From Fragilaria radians (Eukaryota > Bacillariophyta > Fragilariophyceae > Fragilariales > Fragilariaceae), in NCBI GenBank assembly GCA_900642245.1, contig CAAAJI010000034.1:87906-151905 (forward strand): a stretch of 64,000 bases of DNA. Direction: 5' to 3'. How positions within the stretch are numbered: the stretch's first letter is position 1; each line of letters opens with the position of its first letter. Both the position numbers and the translations under genes were made by a program. The notes beneath the pieces are model-generated. The model saw only the letters and a list, made by a program, of their open reading frames with translations. It ran no database searches and was not told the origin of the DNA. This document shows positions 47,772-57,110 of the stretch, piece by piece.

Positions 47772-48305
47772 TCAGCCTGTACAATCATTTCCAGCTAAAA
47801 CACGAAACGGACCAATTTGATCTCCCACAACTAGAGGAGTATAGCATGAAGTGTCAATGTGACAGGACCCCCATTTACTAATTGTAAAAACAGCGCGGTT
47901 ACTAATTTTCCCACCAAGAGTGAAAATTGTACCTTGCTGAATAGGGATAGAAGTCTTATTGTGCAACGTCAATGTTCCAGACTTTGGATAATTGGACTTG
48001 ATACAGGTGGCAAAGCTTTTTTGAATTTTCGAAGTCTTTGAAGGAATCGTATACTGGAGCGTCAAATTCCGTGGCTTGAAAGTATCACAAACATTACAAG
48101 AGCCGACAGGAATCGGAAAACGCACTGGGACACTAGTCGGCGTAAAGACAAGAGAACGATGTAAGGGAGTGGGATACGGAATGTTAGCTTTATCAAGCTT
48201 GCGGGACGATGTCATGACATCTTTATCCTTGTTCGATTGCAACTCAGAATACCCAAAGGATAGCAAAAACGTTACCAAGATGCTAAGAATTCCAATCGAC
48301 TTCAT
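47772..48305 (-). CDS. Small secreted protein with a single IDTSC domain
   Basis: A single exon encodes 177 residues, with a signal peptide of about residues 1-20. A short linker leads to one domain (about residues 70-175): 'CNVC', 'L.LQYTIPSKTSK.Q', 'TCIKSNYP', 'FTLGG', 'FTISKWGSCHIDTSC' and 'VGDQIGPF'. The same domain is found twice in the protein at 52739 and once in that at 55815. The 'IDTSC...GP' ending recalls an 'IHTSC' domain of bacterial and algal extracellular proteins (possibly DUF7467, from memory and unchecked). It is probably a matrix or wall protein. This is the simplest member of the local family. Confidence 0.82.
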   Translation of the reverse strand: MKSIGILSILVTFLLSFGYSELQSNKDKDVMTSSRKLDKANIPYPTPLHRSLVFTPTSVPVRFPIPVGSCNVCDTFKPRNLTLQYTIPSKTSKIQKSFATCIKSNYPKSGTLTLHNKTSIPIQQGTIFTLGGKISNRAVFTISKWGSCHIDTSCYTPLVVGDQIGPFRVLAGNDCTG

Positions 48306-49479
48306 GTTATTTTATGAGATGGAACCGTGCGAAATAAATCCATTACACGAATACCTTCAACGGATAGAATGGAGGTAATTTTTCGCATTGGGTTTACGGT
48401 TTATTTCAGAATTCGATCATGTGGAAAAGAATGTTCTGCACATTCTACCTATTCCAAAAAAAACGGTCACTACAGAGTGATCCATTGCCACAGGATATTG
48501 TGAATCACTAACACTACGAGGCAATTGCATTGCATTTGCCGTGTGTGTAACTCAAAAGTAAAAAAATTGGAATTTTCCACAGAAAACGCAATTTAGAATC
48601 AGAAAATTCTCCACGCTGACATCAGAAATGGTAACAAACAAGGCCTTTTTGAAATAAACTTTTCTGACTTAATTGAAAGAATCTGGAAGTTATCTTAATG
48701 ACTATTTTGTCCCTTCGTTATAAACTATATCGAAAAAATCTATATCGACATCACGTACCTTCAAGTGAAATGAAGAGTAGACATTGCTCTCTCTTGCGAG
48801 TCAGCGATGCAAAAATATGGTGTATCTTACAATATTTACAGGATTTCTAAAGTAAAACTTTCTGTTTCACTTATTGAGTGTTGGATTATAAGAGGATCCA
48901 CAAATTCAAATCGTAGTAATCTAATTCATTTTCAATACATTTAGATTTTGTAAATTTGATGTATGGAACATTATTGAACATTTCATAGAGGAAAACAACC
49001 AAGGAGGAATTCATATAGCGCATTCTCTCGAACCTTGTCAAATCTCTTCTCGGCTTTATCCTTTATCTCTTTCTAGAATTATTAACGATTGAGTATGACA
49101 CTAAGTACGATTTGCTTAATGAGCAAGAAAAACATAAAGCACCTTGCTTTGCTTGGATTCCTTATTGCAACCATAATAAGTTGTCCAGAGAACGGAATTC
49201 CTTTGATACTCTAAATTTCTAAAATCTGGTGGGGTTGTAAGCGGATTAAATCGAGGCTAGCCGATTTTCAGCGCTGTAAAATCTGCAATAGAGAGAGAAT
49301 AATTGAGTAGATTTAGCCTCATAAGTGGTATTACAATATTTTGCCCAAACAGAGGTGAATGAGCAGACACCTACGAAATCAGAATGCTGGAATGGTGTCT
49401 GTGCTCAATGTTAGACTATAGAAAGTGCTCAATGAAGAATTATGACCTTTTTAAACCATTTTCTATTCAGTCTTGTATA
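48306..49479. other. Intergenic stretch
   Basis: No gene or repeat is recognised. The left end is the promoter side of the minus-strand gene starting at 48305. Confidence 0.5.
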
Positions 49480-50100
49480 GTTTTAGAACTTTTTTCAAGA
49501 GATGTTTGCTATATCTTCTCTTGAAGGTTTTGATCTTGCTTATACTTTCGGCTCAAATGATATGGCAAGTCTCTTCAACTTGTTAATAAGGATAAGTTGG
49601 CTTGTCAATACAGACAAGTTGGCTGTCAATACGAATAAAGGCAAATCATCCTTTCAACTCTATTCATCTTAAAGAGTTGGATTTGTAATTAATCTTTTAA
49701 TAGGCTGTTTATTCGTCTAGTTTAGATACGGTGCTGGATTTTATGTATATATTTTTTCCATTTATAAGTAACACTTGATTTTCACTAAGTTTGTCTTATG
49801 AATGATCATCATCTATAAAACTTGTGGTAGATATAGAAAAGTATAGTTAACTTGAAACGTATCTATAGGTAGATGAGTAAATATAAGACTATTTTGATTC
49901 TACTACTATTTACTATGCACTAACGATAACGGACGTCTCTTCATACCAGTACACACACACATCTCTTAATTTAGTACTTTATTTCTTAAACTGGTTTTAC
50001 TTACCACCTATTGTGTTTAAACTGGTTTACTTACAACCTATTGTGTTAGGGATTGACTTCTTGATACTTAATCAAGGTAGGTCAGGCTGTAACACCCAAA
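49480..50100. repeat. LTR-like remnant related to the left end of the window
   Basis: The sequence repeats the motifs seen at 1-240 ('aagagatgtttg', 'cttctcttgaag', 'aataaggataag.tgg', 'agagttgg.tttgtaat', 'gtctag..tagata'). It also holds a tandem pair of ~31 nt (49986-50016 and 50017-50046) around 'ttaaactgg.tttactta'. Gypsy and other element debris follows. It probably represents a solo or decayed LTR; its boundaries are not fixed. Confidence 0.4.
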
Positions 50101-50323
50101 CAAGAAATCGAGGCAAGAAAGCATCGAAAAAATAGAACATTACGTTTCTACTTCAATCTTAGATGTAGCAGCTCCCTTCTTGATCTTTTTTTAGAGTCAA
50201 ATGATTTGATCCTTTTATTCACAGCTTTCTGCACATCTAGGTAACAAAATGATTGGCTAGAATGCAGTTAAAAGCATTCCTTGACAGCTGAGCTTCCGTT
50301 ATGCATCTCTTCTATTCAACTAG

Positions 50324-50533
50324 CTAGATGTGTTTTGTAACATCAGAGTGATTTTTGAAGATAATATCTCTAATTGATAAGAAAATATCCATCATTTCTT
50401 CTGGCTGACATTTCAACAATACGTTAAGTTCCTTAAGATCCGATGAAACTCTTTTTTCCAGATTTCTTTTAGAAATAATGGACAATCTAAACCAAAAGTG
50501 TTTTCCACCATATTCTAGGACTCCGATTTCCAC
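50324..50533 (-). pseudogene. Gypsy reverse transcriptase fragment
   Basis: The minus-strand translation has 'EIGVLE', 'RVSSDLKELNVLLK' and 'MMDIFLSIRDI', matching the reverse-transcriptase finger region also seen at 19138-19491 ('RVASDFRKLYSLL'). It is short and isolated. Confidence 0.6.
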
Positions 50534-50899
50534 TAGTCTCCTAATCTCTTTTCACATCTGCGTTTCCAGATATCTCCGGACAATAATCTCCTTGCATGAA
50601 TTGATATACTCAACCAATCAAACTTTAACATATGGTAGTAGTGCTGTTTTGTCTCATTGATTGACTTAGAATCATCAACCCTTGAAAGTTATAGCTCCAA
50701 GTTGGTGAATTGACATTTTCTGAACCAACAGCCTACTAGCCCCTAATTATTACCCAAGGGCAGGCATATAAAATATTACCCAAGTTTAGACATTTATGCC
50801 AGCTTTAATTATTCACATACTAGCTCCAATTGCATAACCATTCTTACATTATGAAAATGGTATGATGATCAGGATCAAAAAGGTAAACTATAGAATTTT

Positions 50900-52320
50900 T
50901 ATTTTTGAAATGTTTGGCCTAGAGGATTACTATTAATGTGTTTATTGACGTTATGACTCTTGCTTATATATCTGATGAGCAGGGGTCATACATTGTAAAT
51001 GAAGGATGGACTGGATGGAAAGCCCATACAGTCCCAAAAGTCAATCGTGCCAGGAGCGTGCAACAGTTACCGCATCCCTCATTGTGGAAAGATTTGAAGA
51101 AAGTTTTACAATCCAAATAGATGCCGTCTCAAAGAACCGCTTGGAGCATGGCTTGTAGAGTGCCGGTGGAATCAGAGTTAACTTCAGAACATACCAAACA
51201 CAAGGCCAAGTATACATTCAACACGACATACAAATATCAATCCACGACATTTAAGAAGATATGATCAAAAGAAGGGACATCAAAGATATGGCAGTTGCAA
51301 TTCCCAGCCGCGAAATTTCTTGTTTTGTTTCTGCCACTGGTAGAGTCTATACAGCTATTGAACGCCAAACTTCTATTTATAGCCCCAACTGCCTCAAACA
51401 AGATACAATCAACGTGGACATATATCATTGCCAGCACTGACGGCCAGGAGATTATTTCAAGATCACGCAAAGTGAGATGCTCCAATATCACCAGTTTTTG
51501 TGCAGAGTTATCAGGGGTACTTGCGGCTTTATTAGGGGTACAAGGTTTTCACCATGACATTAAGCATTTTCTTTATTCCAATTATCAATCTGTCATTACT
51601 AGTCTCAAATCAATGGAAAGCGTACGACATGAAGTGATTATGATCTACTATACAGTTTCTACATACATTATCCTAACCACACAGAGTAAAAACTCTATCC
51701 ATTGCAGCAAAACTAAACATCCTAATGGACGCACAAGCAATAGAGGCACACACGGATCCAAAAGTCACCCAAGAAGCACGACACAATAACAATGTACTAA
51801 TTAACAGGAAGACTTTAACAATCAAGCTCACAACATCATTCAATGCATGAGATTACCACAATTCAAGTAAGCAGAGACTACAAGGAAAAATTGGGAAGCA
51901 TTACAACAGCATTCTATGGGAAGTATTTTATGGAGCACTTTCTAATCATAAATGCTTTCCTAAAGGTGTTCATTAGATGATTCACAACATAGTACCAACT
52001 CAACAAGTCCAATGCCAAAGAAGACACCTTACTGATGGCTCTTCCTTCTTCTGTAATAACAGTATAGAAACCATACAGCATGTGGTTAAATGCCCTTCCC
52101 GCCTCATGGATTGTAACGCATAATTTCTGCAAGTCCTGTGAAGCTCACTGATAATGGAAGGGCTACAATATGAAAACTTACTCCGTCATAGTTACGACGG
52201 GATACTAGAAACAAGTAGACCGCCAGATCATGAGTCGTCATTGCAAAATCAACTCGGTTATCATCAATGTATTCAATTTTTTCTTGAGTTTGGATTAGTT
52301 AGAATACATTTCCCTCATTC
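50900..52320 (+). pseudogene. Retroelement RNase H-like and C-terminal remnant
   Basis: In broken plus-strand frames, 51295-51700 carries 'STDGQEIISRSRKVRCSNI' and 'SFCAELSGVLAALLGVQ', an RNase H-like segment with the Asp of 'DG' and the Glu of 'AEL'. Around 52050-52110 'SIETIQHVVKCPSR' resembles the Cys/His-rich 'C..C.....H...CP' region near the end of such elements, and 'NQLGYHQCIQFFLEFGL' near 52240-52300 resembles the final helix. This is a decayed LINE-like or related element. It may be the 3' partner of the reverse transcriptase family at 2.1-3.8 kb. Confidence 0.5.
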
Positions 52321-52738
52321 AGATTAAACGGAAAAATGAAAAAAAAACAAATCCTTCAGTCAATCATCATAAGCATTTGGAAAATAGGAGAACATGGCTT
52401 GACTACAGAGAAACAACCATGTTGATATAAGTTTGAGATATGAAATTCAGGTACAGAGTTATGAGCATATGGTTCATTTAAAAACCATTTATGAATGTTT
52501 TACAATCATGGGTAAACGTTCAGATTGGAGATTACAAAGTGATGTGAAGAAACCCCTTTGAAGGATTACCCAAGACTATTTTTGCATTTTGGGTAGCAGT
52601 GTACCGAGATACTGAATCAAAATTTGAGGCTTCCTTTCCACATTTCATTGCTACAAATAAACACTAGTATTTGTTTGTGAATCTAGTGTTATGCCCAAAC
52701 ATTTGATCTATAACATTATACTTTTTATCAAGAAATAC
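52321..52738. other. Short intergenic stretch
   Basis: AT-rich, with no recognisable coding. It contains the 3' end region of the minus-strand gene ending at 52739. Confidence 0.4.
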
Positions 52739-53677
52739 CTACTCTCCATCAATGACTAAAAATGGACCAATTTTATCTCCGACAATGACAGGTACGGAAC
52801 ATGATGTATCAATATAACATTTTCCCCATCCTTCAATTTCAAACTCAATCTTTCCCTTCTCATTCGTACCACCAACGGTGAATTGAAATCCCGAGGTTAT
52901 TGGAACCGAATTTCCGGAAAGTAGTAGAGATGCTGATTCTGGATAATTGGACTTGACACATGTTGCCTTGGAACCTTGTGCTTTGGACGTTGCCGAAGGC
53001 AAGTCATACTCAAGAATCAAATACTTTATTTTACCATTGGCAGTGCAAATATTTCGTGCTCCTGGTGGAAGTACAGGAACTTTCGTGGGTCGTTTCACAG
53101 GGACTTTGGTGGGTCGTTTCACAGGAACTCGTGTTGGTCGTTTTGGTTTGGCAGTAGGAGATTTCACAGGTTTCGGTGTGGGATTGGTCACTTCACCATC
53201 GAGAACAACAAAGGGACCAATCTGATCTCCAACAATAAGTGGTACGTTGCAAGAAGTATCTATATAACATGTACCCCATCCACTGATATCAAATGTAGTC
53301 CTTTCATCGATCGCTCCATACATTGTTACTGCTCTCCCAATGAATACATTCATTCTCAAGTAGCCATCAATTAATAGCGATGACCTGTCAGGATAATCGG
53401 ATTTTACACATGTACTTTTATCACCATGAATGGTGGAAGTCTTTGATGGCAAAAAGTATCTTAGGATTAGAGACTTTAATTCGCCACCTTTGCAAATATT
53501 TTCTCCATTTGCCACCATGGACCTATGAGACACAATTTGATCTGAATAGTCTAACATTTCTGGATCCTCTTGTGACATCAACGTTTCGCTCGTGCCCATC
53601 ACACTACTAGATCGGCAAAGGAAAAGGCAGAGTAGAGTTATGTGTAATAATGATTTGTTGGTAAGGATGGAAACCAT
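52739..53677 (-). CDS. Secreted protein with two IDTSC domains and a Lys/Pro/Thr linker
   Basis: A single exon encodes 312 residues from ATG 53677. This start gives a compact signal peptide ('LLHITLLCLFLC'); an upstream ATG at 53728 would double the hydrophobic region. Domain 1 is at about residues 61-165 ('NICKGGELKSLILRYFLPSKTS' then 'WGTCYIDTSC.VPLIVGDQIGPF'). The linker is three to four repeats of 'KRPTKVPV'. Domain 2 is at about residues 208-312, with 'WGKCYIDTSCSVPVIVGDKIGPF' (the key motif is IDTSC). The two domains are clearly duplicates. It is likely extracellular, in the wall or matrix. It is head-to-head with isopentenyl phosphate kinase, with 353 nt between the two starts. Confidence 0.85.
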   Translation of the reverse strand: MVSILTNKSLLHITLLCLFLCRSSSVMGTSETLMSQEDPEMLDYSDQIVSHRSMVANGENICKGGELKSLILRYFLPSKTSTIHGDKSTCVKSDYPDRSSLLIDGYLRMNVFIGRAVTMYGAIDERTTFDISGWGTCYIDTSCNVPLIVGDQIGPFVVLDGEVTNPTPKPVKSPTAKPKRPTRVPVKRPTKVPVKRPTKVPVLPPGARNICTANGKIKYLILEYDLPSATSKAQGSKATCVKSNYPESASLLLSGNSVPITSGFQFTVGGTNEKGKIEFEIEGWGKCYIDTSCSVPVIVGDKIGPFLVIDGE

Positions 53678-54030
53678 TGTCAATGCAATAAATATTATGG
53701 ATTTGAATTTTATGACACAACGAACCATTTCAACTTCCGGAAAGGTGAGGTCGCTAGTACGATCCGTTGAGTTATTCACGTCACTCGTTTCCCGATTAAA
53801 AAATTTCTCGTATGGTTCTCTAGGCAATAATGTACTTGCATTTTGGTTTCATGTGTTACAAGAAAACATAACGTTTCACATTCCAAGTATGTTTCTCTTT
53901 TTAAGAGTACGAGTTTCTGCGCTCGGTATCGCTAAATGGTTTCACCGCTTTGAAAAATAGGACAAGTACGATAGGCTTTGACTGGTATGGTACTTGGGAA
54001 TTTGTGTCGTCACAAGAGACAAACGAGACT
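53678..54030. promoter_or_regulatory. Divergent promoter region between a secreted gene and isopentenyl phosphate kinase
   Basis: The 353 nt between two proposed divergent start codons must hold both promoters. Open frames run into it from both sides through non-ATG starts, so the exact starts are uncertain. No defined element was recognised. Confidence 0.4.
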
Positions 54031-55122
54031 ATGACGTCCATCATTCGCTCCCGTTTCCAAAGCATCGTATCATTCGCATTCTTGTTATTCGTAGTAGTAT
54101 TTCCCAATTGTAAGGCCTCGGAAAATGAATGTGATGATACTACCTGGAACGCGGAACGTCTCAAGAATACCTATCTTGTCAAGATTGGTGGATCTTGTCT
54201 CACCGATAAATCACAACTGGAAACGTTAAATACGACAATGTTGGATTGGTTTAGTCAGACACTTGCAATAGTACGGAACCAAACGAATCATGATTTTATT
54301 ATTATACATGGTGCTGGATCGTTTGGACACTTTACTGCCAAGGAATATGGTTTTCGAGGGATTCTCCAAAAAAGTCCAGTAACGACGACGACGACGACAA
54401 CAACAAACACGATTCCTCCTCCACAAATGCATCCTCATACTAGAGAGGGTTTTGCCAAGACTCGAAATTCGGTCCAAACCTTGAATCAGCATGTCCTATC
54501 CTCTCTTATTTCCAATCATATTCCTGCTGTTGGGATATCACCATTCTCCTTGGGAAGATCCTGTCCCATTACAGACGAACAAATCGATACCTATCGCAAA
54601 GCATTACTTCAGTCAGTCAATCATGCACGAGACGCTGGATTAGTTCCCGTATTACATGGAGACGGATGTATCTATGACAATATATATGCAGCAGGAATTG
54701 TCGGTGGTGATCATCTAATGGATTGGTTGGGTATGGATCCAACAATTGTTCAATCTATTTTCTTAACAGATGTTGCAGGTATCTTTACATCCAATCCTCG
54801 AACAGATCCTAATGCAACTCTCGTGACAAGAATTCATGTTCCTAGGAATCAAGATGACCACGACGATACAACTATCAACAACATCCATCATCACCACCCA
54901 CAGAATACTCCTCCCATCCAATCAACATTGGACAAAATTGATGCTTCTGAATCTCATCATAGACATGATGTCACGGGTGGATTGACAACCAAGTATCAAG
55001 TGGCAACATCGCTTGCAAAACGTGGTATTCCTGTTGCTGTTGTAGAATGTGGAACATGGGATGCTCAACAGGCACTTTTGGGTAGAGTATTTCAAATTGG
55101 GACACATGTGATTCCAATATAA
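54031..55122 (+). CDS. IPK: Isopentenyl phosphate kinase with an N-terminal signal
   Basis: A single exon encodes 363 residues. The enzyme phosphorylates isopentenyl phosphate to isopentenyl diphosphate with ATP, feeding isoprenoid synthesis. Amino-acid-kinase-family motifs are clear: 'YLVKIGGS' (about residues 48-55), 'IIHGAGSFGH' (about 91-100, with the His expected in IPKs), 'VPVLHGDG', 'GGD', 'FLTDVAGIF' and 'DVTGGL..KY'. Two low-complexity insertions (Thr-rich near 115-125; Asp/His-rich near 270-290) are not part of the usual fold. Residues 1-30 ('FAFLLFVVVF' core, then Cys-Lys-Ala-Ser) look like a signal peptide or anchor, unusual for an IPK, which is usually cytosolic. The 3' end of the gene is duplicated in tandem just downstream. 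Confidence 0.9.
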   Translation: MTSIIRSRFQSIVSFAFLLFVVVFPNCKASENECDDTTWNAERLKNTYLVKIGGSCLTDKSQLETLNTTMLDWFSQTLAIVRNQTNHDFIIIHGAGSFGHFTAKEYGFRGILQKSPVTTTTTTTTNTIPPPQMHPHTREGFAKTRNSVQTLNQHVLSSLISNHIPAVGISPFSLGRSCPITDEQIDTYRKALLQSVNHARDAGLVPVLHGDGCIYDNIYAAGIVGGDHLMDWLGMDPTIVQSIFLTDVAGIFTSNPRTDPNATLVTRIHVPRNQDDHDDTTINNIHHHHPQNTPPIQSTLDKIDASESHHRHDVTGGLTTKYQVATSLAKRGIPVAVVECGTWDAQQALLGRVFQIGTHVIPI

Positions 55123-55455
55123 AGAAAAAAAAGCAAATTAGACAAATTAAGAATTTTCCAATGAAGGAGGAATTATCTTATGAAAAGAGCGGTACAAGGA
55201 AGAACATGTTTTTTCCTCTGTTAACCACGAACCAAAACCTTGCTGTCGGAAGGGTTGAAGAAACAATGAAACTCAACAGGCACTTTTGGGTAGAGTATTT
55301 CAAATTGGGACACATGTGATTCCAATATAAAGAAAAAAAAGCAAATTATTTTTTAGAATATTCCAATGAAAGAGAAATTATCTTATGAAAAGAGCGGTGC
55401 AAGGAAGAATTTTTTTTTCCTCCCCGGTATTCTGTTAACCATGAACCAAAACCTG
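55064..55455 (+). repeat. Tandem duplication of the isopentenyl phosphate kinase 3' end
   Basis: Copy 1 (55064-~55245) covers the last ~20 codons, the stop and the 3' flank. Copy 2 starts at 55272. The first 77 nt are identical (55064-55140 and 55272-55348), then similarity continues with small changes through 'cttatgaaaagagcggt.caaggaagaa' to 'aaccaaaacct'. The unit is ~208 nt. Copy 2 cannot encode more than the tail. Confidence 0.9.
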
Positions 55456-55639
55456 GGTCAGGCCATAAAATCAAATTTTTCTGTTGATTTGGTACAATTT
55501 TCTTTATAGATTAATTTTTCCACATGACACCTTCCTCTAGACCTTGCAATATCATGATGTAGACATTCAAAACCAAAACATTGTGACTAGAAACATATTC
55601 AAAATCATTTGCTACTCAAGATATCATTATCCATGAAAT

Positions 55640-55870
55640 CAAAAGTTATTCCTTGTATCTATATCATAGGCATTATTTTAATACATTTAGTCATTTTATT
55701 TCCTTACGTTTGTGTGGGACACGTGAGACGGAAGCCACATCCTGGTCGACTGTCATTCAAACGTCACTCCTTGTATCTAGGATTGCACTATTTTGTCTAT
55801 ACATACTAAACTCCTTACGTATCTGTAGGACTCGTGAGACGGAAGCCACATCCGGGACGACTGTTTTCAT
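55640..55870 (-). repeat. Tandem duplication of the 3' end of the next secreted gene
   Basis: The last codons of the minus-strand gene (55815 to ~55870, encoding 'NSRPGCGFRLTSPTDT') recur at about 55699-55755 as a diverged copy with 'DSRPGCGFRLT' and a stop. The flank 'ccttgtatcta' also recurs (55651 and 55769). The unit is ~111-118 nt. The outer copy is a truncated pseudogene tail. Confidence 0.8.
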
Positions 55871-57110
55871 TAATTGTGAAACGTTCGGAATCACAATAGG
55901 GAGTATATGGTGCTCCATTTGTACCATTCCGAAGAATGACAATTTTGAAGCAACGGTTGACCTCTTTTCGATCACTATTGTAATTTGCAGATAGTGGCCA
56001 GACTTGCCCCCCACGGTTGTAGTCGGGAAGTTTATTGAAAATCACTGTCCCAGAAGATCGTGGTCGGGAACAAGTCTTTGGCACAAGTGGAGGTGCACCA
56101 CACATCCACTGCCACAAATCAGCTTCTCTATATTCTGTAATGTAGCAGGGGAAGATTGCAATACGATCATCAATACGAGCTGGTTCCGATGGAATCTGAC
56201 GAGAATAGTCTACAGTAACAGTGATCGGATCTGCACATTCGTACAGTGTCTTGTCCGTAATGACACATGTTCGCATCGTCGGTGCAGGTGTCCGTGCTCG
56301 AGTTGGTACAGCAGTCCGGGCTATAGTAGGAGAAGGTGTGACGTTCGTAGGAGAGGGAGAAGGCGGTGGTGTTGTAGGCATTGGCGTAGGCTCCTTTGTA
56401 GGTTTCACAATAGGCTTCTTGGAAGTTGGAAGAGGTGTAGGCTTTAAAGTGGTAGACACTGACGTTGGATTAGGCGTTTGCTTTTTGGTAGGCCTGGGTG
56501 TCGTCGTCTTGGTAGGGGCTTTTGTTCCTTTAGTCGTCGGAACTGCACTTGGAGAAATCTTAGTTGGCACCTTCGTTGGAACTGCACTTGGGGAAACCTT
56601 AGTGGGCACCTTCGTTGGAACTGGAGGACTAGTGACATTACAATTGTTCCCTCCCAAAAGGAGGAAGGGGCCAATCTTATCTCCCACGATAAGTGGGACA
56701 TCACAGGATGTGTCGATATAACATTCCCCCCATTTACTGATGGTGAACACGGTTCGATTCTCAAAGTTTCCCACAATGGTGATTTTAGATCTTTGTGACA
56801 CATTGAGAGTAGCATCCTTATCCACCGATAATAATGCAGATGACGGATAATCTGATTGAACGCATGTAGTTCTTGATCCCTGAAAGGATGATGTTGCAGA
56901 GGGAAGTTCATACCGAAGTACCAAAGATTGAAGAGGTCTTGTGTCACATATACTACATCCTGCAAGATTTCTTCGGTATGAGAACACCTCGTTAGAGGTG
57001 TCCACAAGAGAGCTAAGAGCCTGTGCTACTGCTGCATCCAACTTTCCAAGTGATACGATGACAAGGGCTATGTAAGTCAGGAAAGCATGCACCTTGGAAT
57101 AAAACATCAT
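55815..57110 (-). CDS. Secreted fusion protein: IDTSC domain, Pro/Thr linker, WQW.CG domain
   Basis: A single exon encodes 431 residues from ATG 57110 (an upstream in-frame GTG is not used). The signal peptide is about residues 1-29 ('LTYIALVIVSL', ending 'AAVAQ'). IDTSC domain: about residues 50-160 ('CSICDTRPL', 'LRYELPSATSSFQGS', 'FTISKWGECYIDTSC', 'VGDKIGPF'). A long linker of 'PTKVSPSAVPTK' and 'KPT..PT' repeats spans about 165-290. C-terminal domain: about 292-431, with 'DRIAIFPCYI', 'LWQWMCG', 'YNRGGQVWPL', 'NRCFKIVILR'. This C-terminal domain equals the stand-alone protein at 22498. The two domains also exist separately in this window, so this gene is a fusion or a source of split copies. 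It is likely extracellular. Confidence 0.87.
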   Translation of the reverse strand: MMFYSKVHAFLTYIALVIVSLGKLDAAVAQALSSLVDTSNEVFSYRRNLAGCSICDTRPLQSLVLRYELPSATSSFQGSRTTCVQSDYPSSALLSVDKDATLNVSQRSKITIVGNFENRTVFTISKWGECYIDTSCDVPLIVGDKIGPFLLLGGNNCNVTSPPVPTKVPTKVSPSAVPTKVPTKISPSAVPTTKGTKAPTKTTTPRPTKKQTPNPTSVSTTLKPTPLPTSKKPIVKPTKEPTPMPTTPPPSPSPTNVTPSPTIARTAVPTRARTPAPTMRTCVITDKTLYECADPITVTVDYSRQIPSEPARIDDRIAIFPCYITEYREADLWQWMCGAPPLVPKTCSRPRSSGTVIFNKLPDYNRGGQVWPLSANYNSDRKEVNRCFKIVILRNGTNGAPYTPYCDSERFTINENSRPGCGFRLTSPTDT

